Origin: Erysipelotrichaceae bacterium
GTDB taxonomy: Bacteria > Bacillota_I > Bacilli_A > Erysipelotrichales > Erysipelotrichaceae
Length of the DNA: 64,000 nt
NCBI GenBank assembly: GCA_017431225.1
Contig: JAFRLM010000018.1
Span: 1-64,000 of the forward strand
Direction of reading: 5' to 3'
Of the stretch, positions 9,058 to 18,865 are shown piece after piece (within the stretch, counting starts at the first letter, position 1; every line of letters begins with the position of its first letter). A program made the translations under genes and the position numbers. The notes beneath the pieces are model-generated. The model was not told where the DNA came from and did no database searches. It saw only the letters and a program-made list of their open reading frames with translations.

Positions 9058-10861
9058 GTACTACCTCCTCATCAAAGTCAACATAGGTCTTCTTGATCTT
9101 CTCGTGCAGATTCTGGATATTCTCCGGTTTCTCGACCTTCGGTGCGCGAGGATCGAGCAGCCAGGTCTTAGCGAAGTGTGTATCGCTGATCTGGAACATT
9201 GGCGGTTCCTGCTCCAGGTCGATCGCCATTGCGTATTTGGAACGCGGTGCGAACGCATCACCCTTGATCTTGTTGTAGAGGGACGGCGGAGTTCCCGGAA
9301 TGGAGAACAGGTCCTTACCCTTTTCGGAAAGCTGCGGCAGTGAGGACAGCAGCGACCAGGTGTACGGATGACGCGGATCATAGAAGATCTCTTCAACTGT
9401 ACCCAGCTCGACGATCTGTCCGGCGTAGAGTACTGCGACTCTTTCCGCAACGTTCGCAACGACACCAAGGTCGTGTGTGATGTAGATCGTAGTGAAACCA
9501 AGTTCCTTCTGCAGATCCTTGATCAGACGGATGATCTGCGCCTGGATCGTAACGTCCAGAGCGGTCGTCGGTTCGTCACAGATCAGGATCTTCGGCTGGC
9601 AGGAGAGAGCGATCGCGATAACGATACGCTGACGCATACCACCGGAATATTCGAACGGATAATCATCGAAACGGCTTTCCGGATCAGGAATACCGACTTT
9701 CGCCATGATGTCCAGCGTTCTTCTGCGTGCTTCTTCAGTAGAGCACTTCTGATGTTTGAGGATGACTGTCATGATCTGTTTGCCGATCGTGATGACCGGG
9801 TTCAGTGATGTCATCGGGTCCTGGAAGACAGTTGCGATACGGCAACCGCGGATCTGTTCCCAGTCTCTTTCGAGCGTGATCTTGGCACAGTCGATGATCG
9901 TGTAACCATGGACGATCTGATTGGCTTCATCAAGCTCACGGAATTCAACACGGAAGGTACCGACTTCGAAGATCTTATTCAATGTATCTCCGTCTGTCAG
10001 GTCTTCCCCTCTCTTCATAGCTTCCTCGAAAGATTTATCGAGTTTGCTCAAAAAATTCTTCTGAGAATGTTTCGGATAGCGGGCGATAGAGAGCAGGATC
10101 TCATATGCGATCTTTTCGTTACGGGTGAGCACTTCATCGCTCAGACCGTTGGGATTGCCTTCTTTGTCTGCTTTTGCGATCTTTTCCTGACGCTTAGCTT
10201 CAAGAGCTTTGATCTGCTCCTGATATTTGGCATTCAGTTCTGTATTCTTGGCAAAATCATCCGCTTTCTTTTTGATGAATTCTTTTTCCTCTGCTTCGAT
10301 CTCTTCTTTTTTCTTTGTCAGATCTTTGAGAGTATCATTAAGGGATTTGATCTCGGCGGCATCTGCCTTCTTATCGAGGGTCCAGAGGTAGTTTGTCTTT
10401 TCGACGATCGCGTCTTCAACTTTCTTGAGCTTTTCATCGAAAGAAGCTTCTTCTTCCGGTGTCAGCGCCTTAGCGTACTTGATTTCGTCGTTGATCTTCT
10501 GGATCGCGAGGTACTCCTCTGCGCCTCTTTCAAGAACAGAGTGCTTATTCAGCATGTCTTTCGCGTTTTTCAGGATCTGACGGTTAGCATCAGTCAGTTT
10601 AACATCCGTCTTGGAGATCTCATCATCGGAGAAGATGATCTTGCCGTTCGGGATGAAACCATTGGAGTCCAGCATACCGGCGAATGTCTTTGTCAGAACG
10701 GATTTACCGGAACCGGATTCACCGACGATCGCGATGGATTCATTCTCATAGATATCCAGCGATACGCCGCGGATTGCAGTAAGGATACGGCCGCGGACAT
10801 TGAATTTTACTTCAACGTCTTTTAAGGAAAGGAGAACTTTCTTGTCGTTCTTTTCGCTCAT
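9050..10861 (-). CDS. oppD: Oligopeptide ABC transporter ATPase OppD/AmiE with large coiled-coil insertion
   Basis: 603 residues, against about 350 for AmiE/OppD. Residues 1-80 and 330-603 follow streptococcal AmiE closely: Walker A GESGSGKS (47-54), [19 protein letters not shown] with Q-loop Gln347, signature [15 protein letters not shown] (405-419), Walker B ILICDEP, switch ITHDL, and the tail [19 protein letters not shown]. Between residues 80 and 330 lies an insertion rich in Lys and Glu with heptad-like helices, in frame and with no sign of frameshift. It sits in the arm between Walker A and the Q-loop, facing the partner ATPase or cytoplasm. Confidence 0.92.
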   Translation of the reverse strand: MSEKNDKKVLLSLKDVEVKFNVRGRILTAIRGVSLDIYENESIAIVGESGSGKSVLTKTFAGMLDSNGFIPNGKIIFSDDEISKTDVKLTDANRQILKNAKDMLNKHSVLERGAEEYLAIQKINDEIKYAKALTPEEEASFDEKLKKVEDAIVEKTNYLWTLDKKADAAEIKSLNDTLKDLTKKKEEIEAEEKEFIKKKADDFAKNTELNAKYQEQIKALEAKRQEKIAKADKEGNPNGLSDEVLTRNEKIAYEILLSIARYPKHSQKNFLSKLDKSFEEAMKRGEDLTDGDTLNKIFEVGTFRVEFRELDEANQIVHGYTIIDCAKITLERDWEQIRGCRIATVFQDPMTSLNPVITIGKQIMTVILKHQKCSTEEARRRTLDIMAKVGIPDPESRFDDYPFEYSGGMRQRIVIAIALSCQPKILICDEPTTALDVTIQAQIIRLIKDLQKELGFTTIYITHDLGVVANVAERVAVLYAGQIVELGTVEEIFYDPRHPYTWSLLSSLPQLSEKGKDLFSIPGTPPSLYNKIKGDAFAPRSKYAMAIDLEQEPPMFQISDTHFAKTWLLDPRAPKVEKPENIQNLHEKIKKTYVDFDEEVVHE

Positions 10862-10873
10862 ACGCTTTCCTCC

Positions 10874-11839
10874 TTACATATGGGTTCTCGGGTCAGATGC
10901 GTCAGCAAGACCCTGGCCGAGAACGTACAGAATGATCGTGATCGCGGACGCGACGACAACAGGCGGCCAGAATTCCCACGGATATGTCAGGAAGGCGGAC
11001 TGTGCCTGCTGGATCATTCGGCCCAGCGACGGGATCGATGCGGACAGACCGACACCGATATAGGACAGGAAGACTTCCATGCCGATGTAGGACGGAAGCT
11101 CCGTTGCGAGCAGTGTAACGATGACAGATGTCAGGAACGGCAGGATATTCTTGGAAATGACACGGGAGACCGGAGTACCCAGACATCTGGATGCCAGGGA
11201 ATACTCACGGTCACGGATGATCATGACCTGCGTACGGAAGAAGTACGCAATACCTAACCAGCCTGTGATCGTCAGCGCGAAGATGAAGCTCCAGAAACCG
11301 GAACCAATGATATACACAAGGACCGAGATCAGGAGGATATAAGGAACGTTTGCAACGATGTTGTAAATGACCAGCATGATCTGATCGACTTTACGGGAGT
11401 AGCCCCAGACAGAGCCGACAATGATACCGACCGTCATGTTGATAGCAGCACAGATGACCGCGAGCAGGAGGCTGGTACGGGACGACGCGATAACACCATA
11501 GAAGATGGAGTTGCCCATCGGACCGGAACCGAGCAGCCACTTCAGCGAGAAACCGCCGAAGTAATCCCAGGCAGCCATTGGGGAAAGGTTGTAGGTCCGC
11601 GCGTTTGTAACGTTTTCCATCATGTCATATGGGAAGATGATCGGTCCGATAAAGGAGATCAGGATGATCAGCGCCAGAATGATGAGAATAACGATGTTGA
11701 TCTTCTTGCGGAAGAAAACACGGAAAACACTGGACCAGTAGGAGTAACGGGGGGCAACGATCTTTTCTGAAGAGATCGTATCACTGTCGATAAAGCGGAA
11801 CAGTTCGTCCTGGTTGACAGCCGGATTCTTTTCAGACAT
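10874..11839 (-). CDS. oppC: Oligopeptide ABC transporter permease OppC/AmiD
   Basis: 321 residues with the N-terminal SYWSSVFRVFFRKK segment, six membrane helices, the binding-protein-dependent permease loop around SRCLGTPVSRVISKNILP (the EAA-like loop that contacts the ATPase), and the ending GQGLADASDPRTHM, very like AmiD. Its ATG overlaps the oppB stop by one base; oppD follows after 12 bases. Confidence 0.94.
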   Translation of the reverse strand: MSEKNPAVNQDELFRFIDSDTISSEKIVAPRYSYWSSVFRVFFRKKINIVILIILALIILISFIGPIIFPYDMMENVTNARTYNLSPMAAWDYFGGFSLKWLLGSGPMGNSIFYGVIASSRTSLLLAVICAAINMTVGIIVGSVWGYSRKVDQIMLVIYNIVANVPYILLISVLVYIIGSGFWSFIFALTITGWLGIAYFFRTQVMIIRDREYSLASRCLGTPVSRVISKNILPFLTSVIVTLLATELPSYIGMEVFLSYIGVGLSASIPSLGRMIQQAQSAFLTYPWEFWPPVVVASAITIILYVLGQGLADASDPRTHM

Positions 11840-13422
11840 TATCTTCCACCTCCTTTATCTTCCTGCAGCGAGATACGCGGATCGTACTTCGTCAGCAACA
11901 GGTCACCGAGGATCAGGGAAATGATCGACAGTGAGGTGTAGAAGACGGTACAAGCAACGATAATACCGTTATCGTGCGAGTTGATCGCTCTTGTTAAAAG
12001 GTTACCGACACCAGGTACGGAGTAGACGCGTTCTGTGATGATCGCGCCGGTCAGACAGCCTAAGATATTTGCCGGGATACCGTGAACGAGGTAGATCATT
12101 GCGTTTCTGGAGATATGGATATCGAAGATCTCCTTTTCAGAGAGACCCTGAGATCTTGCGAATTTAACATAATCGGAGTTCATCTGGTCGATCATGTAAC
12201 GGCGCATCCATTTCATCAATGAACCGATAGACGGCAGAGACAGAGATATCGTTGGAAGGATATAAGCAAGGATCGGTACCTCTGCGTTCGCAAACTTATA
12301 CGGTAAATGGAATAAGGTCGTACCTAAAGCGGCAAACATGAATATATACGCCAGACTCGGAACAGCGCCGATAAAGATGATATACGCATTACCGAGCTTA
12401 TCTGCCAGCTGGTCTTTTCTTCTGGCCATCAGCATACCAAGCGGCAGACCAAGCGCGTAAGCGATGATCGTAGCGATAATGCCCATGACGAAAGAGTTTC
12501 CGATCATAGAAAGACCGCTGCGCTTATAGCTGTAGACTGTGTACTTATCGTTGAACTGACTGCGTTCGATCTCGCTTAAGATACCGCTGTTGTAGGTGAG
12601 GGTATGGAAATCGATCGCGGTGTCAGTATAGTTATCCGTACCGATCTGGGACGGATACTGCTGCTTTGAAACGACAAGGTCACCGGTTGGACTGTTGATG
12701 ACCGTAGTGATCTCCTGACCACGGTAAGTCGTATAACTGGTACCAAGGTTGATGCGGATCCAGTTCTGATGAATGAACGGGAAACTGGAATCGAAGTAGA
12801 GAAGATATTTATGAGTCGTTCCCGAGCCGACAACAGCAAACAATCCGGAATAAGGATCTTTCTCGATCCGGATATACCGGTCGGTGAGCTCCGGATCCTT
12901 TACGTCATTGGTCGTCTCGATCTTGATGAAACCTTTCAGATAGTCGATCAGACGGAAGAAAACATTCTTCTCCTGGATCGCTATAAGATAACCCTTACCA
13001 CCCGGTTTCGTGCCGCCGCGCTTGTAAGTGATCGGCTCCATGTATTTGACTTCGTAGCCCTGAGCGGAATACTTTTCGGTGAATTCCTTTACCGAAGCGT
13101 TCTTCTTAGCGGCTTTGGCATCCTGAATAGCCTCGACGTCCGCGATGAAATCATCGTGCGTCTCATAACCGGCACCGTATTTGGCGGTATACTTCTCCTT
13201 CAGGAAGCTGGAATAATCCACGTACGTCAGATACCCGTATTTCTGATACTGAACATACTCGTACATTTCACGGTCGTTGTTGCTCTTTTTATTCCATGTA
13301 TCATCCTGCTGGAAGATAACACTCCTTTCGATCATCGTATAGACCAGCAACATGACAGTCATTACGACGACAAAGAGCGAAAAGATCGAGAATGCGATAC
13401 GTTTTGCAAGGTACTTTTTCAT
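11839..13422 (-). CDS. oppB: Oligopeptide ABC transporter permease OppB/AmiC
   Basis: 527 residues: one N-terminal membrane helix (residues 10-31), a long extracytoplasmic part to about residue 305, then the five-helix permease core with the EAA-like loop DYVKFARSQGLSEKEIFDIHISRN. The long external segment is a known feature of the Ami-type permease AmiC (about 500 residues), absent from OppB of E. coli (about 306). It may shape the docking site for the lipoprotein receptor. It lies 204 bases after oppA, with a strong hairpin between. Confidence 0.92.
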   Translation of the reverse strand: MKKYLAKRIAFSIFSLFVVVMTVMLLVYTMIERSVIFQQDDTWNKKSNNDREMYEYVQYQKYGYLTYVDYSSFLKEKYTAKYGAGYETHDDFIADVEAIQDAKAAKKNASVKEFTEKYSAQGYEVKYMEPITYKRGGTKPGGKGYLIAIQEKNVFFRLIDYLKGFIKIETTNDVKDPELTDRYIRIEKDPYSGLFAVVGSGTTHKYLLYFDSSFPFIHQNWIRINLGTSYTTYRGQEITTVINSPTGDLVVSKQQYPSQIGTDNYTDTAIDFHTLTYNSGILSEIERSQFNDKYTVYSYKRSGLSMIGNSFVMGIIATIIAYALGLPLGMLMARRKDQLADKLGNAYIIFIGAVPSLAYIFMFAALGTTLFHLPYKFANAEVPILAYILPTISLSLPSIGSLMKWMRRYMIDQMNSDYVKFARSQGLSEKEIFDIHISRNAMIYLVHGIPANILGCLTGAIITERVYSVPGVGNLLTRAINSHDNGIIVACTVFYTSLSIISLILGDLLLTKYDPRISLQEDKGGGR

Positions 13423-13553
13423 AGTTTTTCAATAAAAGCTGCCTTTTATTACTATCCTCCCTTCTCCTCGTTTTGTTTTTGGAAAGCCTTTAACTAGACT
13501 TACGTCTCAAAATCAATTTAAGCCGTAAGTTTAATTGGTTTTCAATAAGCAAA

Positions 13554-13583
13554 CACATAGGAGGTCGTGTGGCCTCCTATGTG
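13554..13583. terminator. Hairpin between oppA and oppB
   Basis: CACATAGGAGG and CCTCCTATGTG form a perfect 11-bp stem with an 8-base loop, followed on the minus strand only by TTTGCTTATT. This looks like a partial terminator or a 3' end stabiliser, which would let the binding protein be made in excess over the permease. Confidence 0.7.
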
Positions 13584-13626
13584 TACTAGCTAAGTGTTGT
13601 TACTTATCGGTTTGCCTAGGAAACAA

Positions 13627-15696
13627 TTAATACAGACCGACAACCTTGGTCATGTAACCGGCACCAGCACCTAAGAATGTATCCAGGTATGTGGACGGGT
13701 CACCATAGTCCGGACCCCAACCAGAACCGTAGAACATATCGAAGTTACCAGCTTCACCGTTACTTGCACGGTAACCGCATGCGTAGAAGTCATCCGGTGT
13801 AGTAGCTTCAACCAGGTTGACCTGAACGTTTTCAGCACCTAAGCAGTCTTCGATGACCTTCTTGTAAGCGTTGCCCTGAGCGACCTGAACATCATTAGCG
13901 GAGTAGTATACAACGTCGATCTGGATCGGGTATGTAACTGTATCGCCGAGTTCTTCTTTAGCCTTTTCAAGGTATGCCTTAGCTTCATCCGGGAAGTACC
14001 AGCCGTTAACACCATCGTGGATGTCGACCGGGTTGCCCATTTCCTTAAGGAAGAACTGAACCAGTTCGCCATAGAATGTACCAGCCGGGAATGTTGTGCC
14101 GTTGACTGTTACGTCAGAGCTCAGCTGAACGAATTCCGGATGTGTGTACATATTTCTCAGGTTTGTGTTAGCGAGATCTTCACCACGCTGAACAGCGTTC
14201 CAAGTTGTCTTATCGAAAGCGAACAGTAATGCCTTACGGAAGTTCTTGTTCTGGAGAGCTGTGTTGGTGTCGATTCTCTGCTGAGCTGTCTTCGGGGAAG
14301 CAACAGCACCGGATTCAAGCTGGAATGTACCACGGTTGAGGTTCAGACCGCCGAAGTAAGTGGTGGATGTTGTATCGGAAACGTAAGCATACTTATCGAA
14401 GTTACCATCAGCTTTAGCCTTGTCGAGCAGGCCGTTGGAAGCGGATAATGTAACACCAGCATAAGTTCCGTTCAGAGCATCGTTGTAAGTAGCATCCGGG
14501 TTTTCACCGTTATCGAAGACCCACTTGATGGAGTTAAGTCTGACTTCGTCAGCCTTGTAGTAACCCGGGTTCTTAACAACAACGATCTCGGAGTCGCCCT
14601 GCAGCTTCTGGAGCAGGAACGGTCCGCAGTAAACCTGAGAGGATACGTCTGTGCTCTTACCAAATGTGTAACCATCTGTATCAGCAAATGCTTCAGCGTA
14701 TTCGTCGATACCGTAAACGCCGCCGCGGCTCTGATAGAAGGAATCACAGATCGGTAAGAAGCAGGAGTATGTCAGCATGGTCAGGAAGTAAGATGTCGGC
14801 TGGCAAAGTGTGACTTCCAGTGTGTAGTCATCAACTGCCTTGTAGCCAACGCCGTCAAAGCTTGCACCGTTGAAGTATTCATCAACACCAACGATAACGC
14901 CCTGAACGAGCCATTCAAGACCAGCCTGAGCATCCAGCATGTGATGGAAACCAGCAACGAAGTCGTTAGCTGTAACTTCAGCATACTGTGTGCCTTCAGA
15001 TGTGTACCAGTAAGCACCCTGTCTGATATGGAATGTGTAAGTTAAACCATCATCAGAAACTTCCCAGCTTTCAGCTAATGCCGGCATCATCTGGCCTAAG
15101 TTGTTGTATTCAACCAGACCATCAACAGTGTTGACAGTGATCTCGGTATCGGACTGAGAGCTTGTGTTCAGCCAGTCGATTGTAACCGGAGCGGTTGAGA
15201 AGCTGTAAGTGTAATCAGTAGCGATTGTGTGGCCCTTGCCTTCAAGGTAGCCAGCCGGATCGTATGTGCCTTCACCACGAACTGCTGCAGCCCACTGATC
15301 GAGCAATTCTGTTCTTTCAGCCGGTGTGAGGAATTCGTCGGAGATGACAAGACCCTTCAGACGGTCGTCGTCGTTACCCCACTGAACATACGGAACTGTT
15401 CTCGGAGCAATACGGCTGATCGTGTAAGCGCCGCCCTGAGTTGTTGTCGGGATCATGACTGCGCTGTCGAGAAGAGCAGCTTCAGCCTGAGCGAATAAAA
15501 CGAATTTTTCGTCAATGCTAGAAGCCTGCTTTGCGTTAGTAACTAATGCTTCATAGTCGCCTAACTGTGCTTCGTAGACTTCGTCATCATCCCCGCGTAC
15601 GTAAACGACTTCTTCCTGCTTTTTGTTACAGCCAAATAAAGCCATAACCATCAGGAGAGCCAAAACGGACGCCATCAGTTTTCTGACATTCTTCAT
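13627..15696 (-). CDS. oppA: Oligopeptide-binding lipoprotein, circularly permuted AmiA/OppA type
   Basis: 689 residues. Signal peptide with lipobox FGC (Cys23). Residues about 44-140 (YEALVTNAKQASS, AEAALLDSAVMIPTTTQGGA, ISRIAPRTVPYV, LTPAERTELLDQW) match what is normally the C-terminal end of AliA/AmiA proteins. Residues about 160-675 match the usual start to near-end (TYSFSTAPVTIDWLNT, VDGLVEYN, GSGWGPDYGDPSTYLDTFLG), and the protein stops at TKVVGLY, just where the C-terminal part would normally follow. So the order of segments is permuted. ATGGAGGAG precedes the start. First gene of the opp operon with its own promoter. Confidence 0.9.
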   Translation of the reverse strand: MKNVRKLMASVLALLMVMALFGCNKKQEEVVYVRGDDDEVYEAQLGDYEALVTNAKQASSIDEKFVLFAQAEAALLDSAVMIPTTTQGGAYTISRIAPRTVPYVQWGNDDDRLKGLVISDEFLTPAERTELLDQWAAAVRGEGTYDPAGYLEGKGHTIATDYTYSFSTAPVTIDWLNTSSQSDTEITVNTVDGLVEYNNLGQMMPALAESWEVSDDGLTYTFHIRQGAYWYTSEGTQYAEVTANDFVAGFHHMLDAQAGLEWLVQGVIVGVDEYFNGASFDGVGYKAVDDYTLEVTLCQPTSYFLTMLTYSCFLPICDSFYQSRGGVYGIDEYAEAFADTDGYTFGKSTDVSSQVYCGPFLLQKLQGDSEIVVVKNPGYYKADEVRLNSIKWVFDNGENPDATYNDALNGTYAGVTLSASNGLLDKAKADGNFDKYAYVSDTTSTTYFGGLNLNRGTFQLESGAVASPKTAQQRIDTNTALQNKNFRKALLFAFDKTTWNAVQRGEDLANTNLRNMYTHPEFVQLSSDVTVNGTTFPAGTFYGELVQFFLKEMGNPVDIHDGVNGWYFPDEAKAYLEKAKEELGDTVTYPIQIDVVYYSANDVQVAQGNAYKKVIEDCLGAENVQVNLVEATTPDDFYACGYRASNGEAGNFDMFYGSGWGPDYGDPSTYLDTFLGAGAGYMTKVVGLY

Positions 15697-15744
15697 TTTT
15701 TCTCCTCCATGTCAATAAATGCATATTCCATGCAAATATACCCA

Positions 15745-15774
15745 ATTATACATTTCATAGAAAACAAACGTCAA
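15745..15774 (-). promoter_or_regulatory. Sigma-A promoter of oppA
   Basis: Minus strand TTGACG (15774-15769), 18-base spacer, TATAAT (15750-15745). The leader to the oppA ATG is about 42 bases. Confidence 0.8.
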
Positions 15775-15802
15775 GAATTTGCAGGGAAGTATTGCGCTAT
15801 AT

Positions 15803-15869
15803 TTCATGAAACAAATCAAGTTTTTTTCATGGATTTTGAATGATTTTTAATCTGTTCACATTTCATGAA
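15803..15869. promoter_or_regulatory. Pair of TTCATGAA palindromes upstream of oppA promoter
   Basis: TTCATGAA occurs at 15803-15810 and 15862-15869, both within TTTCATGAAC/A, with a near copy TTTCATGGA at 15827. They lie 30-95 bases upstream of the -35 box, a normal position for a regulator. Which protein binds is unknown. Confidence 0.35.
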
Positions 15870-15945
15870 CACGAAAAAAAGCGTTAACTTGCACATTTTA
15901 GGTATATAAGCGGAATATACTATCTTTCATGTCTATATAAAATAG

Positions 15946-15978
15946 ACAAGCCGTCTTTTTTTCGCTTTGACGGCTTGT
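15946..15978 (-). terminator. Terminator of the sigma/lipoprotein operon
   Basis: ACAAGCCGTC / GACGGCTTGT, perfect 10-bp stem, 23 bases after the stop codon at 16002. A second small hairpin GTCTA/TAGAC follows. Confidence 0.75.
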
Positions 15979-16001
15979 ATGCGCTTACTTTTTTTATGCG
16001 T

Positions 16002-17708
16002 TCAGAACCGGTAGCCGCCCCACTCTACGACGGTGAATCCTTTTCGCTGGAACGGAACGATCTCCGGCGGGTCAATAGCGACAGGTTTCTCCAGTCCCTT
16101 GAAGACCATGAACACTCTGAGGACCGATTCCGGTTGCGGAGAGATCTTCAGTTTTGCGTGATCACTGTAGCTTTCTTCCTGGAAAGTGATCAGGTTATAA
16201 GGGTTCTCCAGAAGCGATGGCAGCCAGTAAACGATCATCTCGTTATACTCTTCCGGTAGCATCCCCATCTTGCTTAGAACATCCTGCAGGAAAGCAGCGG
16301 AATCCACTCCGGCAACACAGTAGCCTTCGCTCCAGTCGATCTCGTAGTGTCCCTCGCCCTCCCAATACAAATAGGAATACTCCTTTCCGTCACGGCGGTC
16401 GATCAGATGACCGTCAGGGAAAGCGGTCACTTTCCATCCTTCTTCATATTTTGGATATGTCACGGTAAGTTCCCCGTCAAATGCAAGCTCGACATCGACA
16501 TCCGTCTCTGTCTCCGGATAAAGATAGATGACCGGTTTGGCGGCTCCCAGCGCTTCCGGCATATTTGCCGGTACACATTTCAGAAAGAGGAAGTCCTCAT
16601 TTTCATAACGGTAGAATACTTCAACATAACTTCCCGGCGCACATCCTTTCGGAAGCGGAAGATCGACTTTGATCGCGGAATGATTATGGAATCCCTTTTC
16701 GACTGTCGGTTCCCCTTCCCAGCTGTCTTCGGAACTCTTTGTGACCAGAGCGACGTTGCTTTCGATAGCCACATCATCCGCAAAGGCTTTTTGTTCAAAC
16801 AGATAAGGCAGCCAGATCGGGCCATGCATCTTCATGAAGAAGGAAGGATCGCTGCTGCGGTCGATCGTAAAACTCTCACCGCGCCATTTCAGGGTGATGC
16901 TGTCAGCTTCCCCGTAGCGCAGGTCAAGATCCGAATAATCACCCAGTACGTCGATCGTATCCGGGATGATCAGCTCCTGGGCACCGGAAGCGAAACGTAC
17001 TCTTTTCAGACGGAAATAGAGTTCGATCTCTTCTTCGCTCATGCCCATAAACGAAGTATCGATATTGCCGCAGGTCTGAGGGTTCTCCATTACGTTATAT
17101 GCATAGGCATCAAATGTTCCCTGATCTGTCATTTCCGGACACCATTCGGCATCCAGATAAAGATAGTCTCCTTTATCGTAACTATTCGGAATGCATTCAG
17201 CAGGGATATTCAGGATCGTGCCGGGGCGGATCAGTGGTCCGTCGATCACTTTTACAGATGACCCTGTTTCGTTTTTCTCCTCGATCCTTCCAAGATATAC
17301 AGGAGCGAGGAAATGTGAACGGTCAAGTCCGCCGTCTTCCGCCATCTGGCGGATAGAACGGGTCTTTTCGTTCTTTTCATTTAACTGCCCGCTGATCGCC
17401 GTACTTTCAAAAACATATTCTGTGCCGTTTACTTCGAAGACCCAGGTCTTTTCCCCGAAAGAAGCTAGTTCCTTCAGGTCAGAGTCTTCGATCCGCGGAT
17501 CGTTCAGATGGATCGTCAGTTTTTCCGCTTTTTTGAGCGCCGCGCGGTCACCGCGGTTCTTTATCGCCTCTTTGTATGTCTCTCCCCGGTAGACAGTCAG
17601 TTCCGCCTCTTTTGCGGAAGAAGGCTCTTCGGGTTCTTTTGCGGGAGTATCTGCCGCACAGCCGCAAAGCAGACAAAGAACACATAATGTCAGCATCAGT
17701 TTTTTCAT
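16002..17708 (-). CDS. Large lipoprotein with C-terminal KPVIYLYP domain
   Basis: 568 residues. Signal peptide MKKLMLTLCVLCLLCGC with lipobox Cys17, then an acidic linker. The middle part is not recognised. From about residue 390, AAKPVIYLYPETETDVDVEL and the following beta-rich stretch with YSYLYWEG match a widespread domain of unknown function seen in many extracellular bacterial proteins. The gene begins 23 bases after the anti-sigma candidate and is the third gene of an ECF operon, so it may be an output or a sensor of that pathway. Confidence 0.6.
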   Translation of the reverse strand: MKKLMLTLCVLCLLCGCAADTPAKEPEEPSSAKEAELTVYRGETYKEAIKNRGDRAALKKAEKLTIHLNDPRIEDSDLKELASFGEKTWVFEVNGTEYVFESTAISGQLNEKNEKTRSIRQMAEDGGLDRSHFLAPVYLGRIEEKNETGSSVKVIDGPLIRPGTILNIPAECIPNSYDKGDYLYLDAEWCPEMTDQGTFDAYAYNVMENPQTCGNIDTSFMGMSEEEIELYFRLKRVRFASGAQELIIPDTIDVLGDYSDLDLRYGEADSITLKWRGESFTIDRSSDPSFFMKMHGPIWLPYLFEQKAFADDVAIESNVALVTKSSEDSWEGEPTVEKGFHNHSAIKVDLPLPKGCAPGSYVEVFYRYENEDFLFLKCVPANMPEALGAAKPVIYLYPETETDVDVELAFDGELTVTYPKYEEGWKVTAFPDGHLIDRRDGKEYSYLYWEGEGHYEIDWSEGYCVAGVDSAAFLQDVLSKMGMLPEEYNEMIVYWLPSLLENPYNLITFQEESYSDHAKLKISPQPESVLRVFMVFKGLEKPVAIDPPEIVPFQRKGFTVVEWGGYRF

Positions 17709-17731
17709 AAGATCTCCCTCCCTTTCTGTTT

Positions 17732-18865
17732 CTACTTCAAAAAACGGAAACGGATCTCTTCCCGGTCTGCCGGGAAGGCGTAAACCTGGGCTTTGCGGTC
17801 GATCACACCATCTCCGATCGCTTCACTGAGGTCAAAGTTCAGCTCACGCAGGTCCGGCATATCTACCATCAGTTCTACGATCTCAAGATTGCTGTTGTTC
17901 AGGATGCGGTATTCTTCGGAACCTGCTTCATAAGCTTCAAGCGCGTATTTGCCATAGTCGACACGGATGCGCATCAGGTAATAGATCTTCGTTTCTTCGC
18001 GGAGCCAGAAAAGGTGTTCCTCTCCGTCATCAGTAAACTGATCAGCAGGTGCGGCATTGCGGAAGTCGAGATCGTCTCTCTCCGTCACCAGCAGCTGCTC
18101 ATTTCCGTCTGCCAGTGTAAAGTTTTCATAGTCGTAACAGTCTTCGATCGTCAGTTCCGGACGGTTTTTCTCCAGATCAGAGAATGTGCTAAGGAACGGA
18201 TAGTAAAGAACGATCTCCTTGGGTTCACCAAGATTCCACAACGTGTAACACTCACTCAGCACGATCCGCGGAGAAACGATCGTATAGGTCTTCCCGTCCG
18301 GATAATACGCATCCAGTTCTTCCAGGATCGCCTGTTCTTCTTCAAGACTCGGTGTACCGTAATAGGCATTCTGCCAGCTATAGAACGCATCCTGTGACGA
18401 GACCGAAACACCCCGATAAGTGCTCTCGTTCATAAAGACATCCCGTGACACCTTGATCTCGCTGTCTTCTTCGCCGAGATAAAGACTGTAGAGAGGTCCT
18501 TCATAATAGGATACACGGTAAAACAGTTCTGTTTCTCCTGCTCCCGCGGCTCCGTAGATCGCTGTCGGCACGTTATACTGCTGCGGTTTATTGTAGGGCA
18601 CGCGTACCCTTTCCGGTCCCGGTGTCTCTGTATTTCCGCTCTCCGCTGTTGTGACCGGAACTTCGGTCGCCGGCGGCGCCGGCGGCAGAGGTGAGCGGAT
18701 ACCGCGAGAGATGTACAGTCCGAAGAGTCCCAGCACCAGAACCGTCGCAAAGACCAGAGCCGGTTTGCGGTAAGCATGGAAGGAGAAGAACTTCGCGTTT
18801 TCACATTCCTCCAGGTATTTCGCGGGAACGAGCCCGATCGCTTTAAACAGGTCTTCTTTTTTCAA
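17732..18865 (-). CDS. Putative transmembrane anti-sigma factor
   Basis: About 377 residues from a TTG at 18865. That start overlaps the sigma-factor stop as TTGA and has AGGAGG 8 bases upstream; an ATG at 18889 is possible but has no such site. A short cytoplasmic head (KKEDLFKAIGLVP) is followed by one membrane segment (PALVFATVLVLGLFGLYI), a Pro/Thr linker and a large extracytoplasmic domain of unknown fold. Position directly after an ECF sigma gene and this topology suggest an anti-sigma or signal-sensing partner; no classic zinc-binding HxxxCxxC motif is seen. Confidence 0.5.
   Translation of the reverse strand: MKKEDLFKAIGLVPAKYLEECENAKFFSFHAYRKPALVFATVLVLGLFGLYISRGIRSPLPPAPPATEVPVTTAESGNTETPGPERVRVPYNKPQQYNVPTAIYGAAGAGETELFYRVSYYEGPLYSLYLGEEDSEIKVSRDVFMNESTYRGVSVSSQDAFYSWQNAYYGTPSLEEEQAILEELDAYYPDGKTYTIVSPRIVLSECYTLWNLGEPKEIVLYYPFLSTFSDLEKNRPELTIEDCYDYENFTLADGNEQLLVTERDDLDFRNAAPADQFTDDGEEHLFWLREETKIYYLMRIRVDYGKYALEAYEAGSEEYRILNNSNLEIVELMVDMPDLRELNFDLSEAIGDGVIDRKAQVYAFPADREEIRFRFLK

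Noticed and set aside
9908-10825. 305-codon plus-strand frame opposite oppD
   Set aside because: Antisense to the charged insertion of OppD; its Phe/Leu-rich composition is the mirror of Lys/Glu codons, not a real membrane protein.
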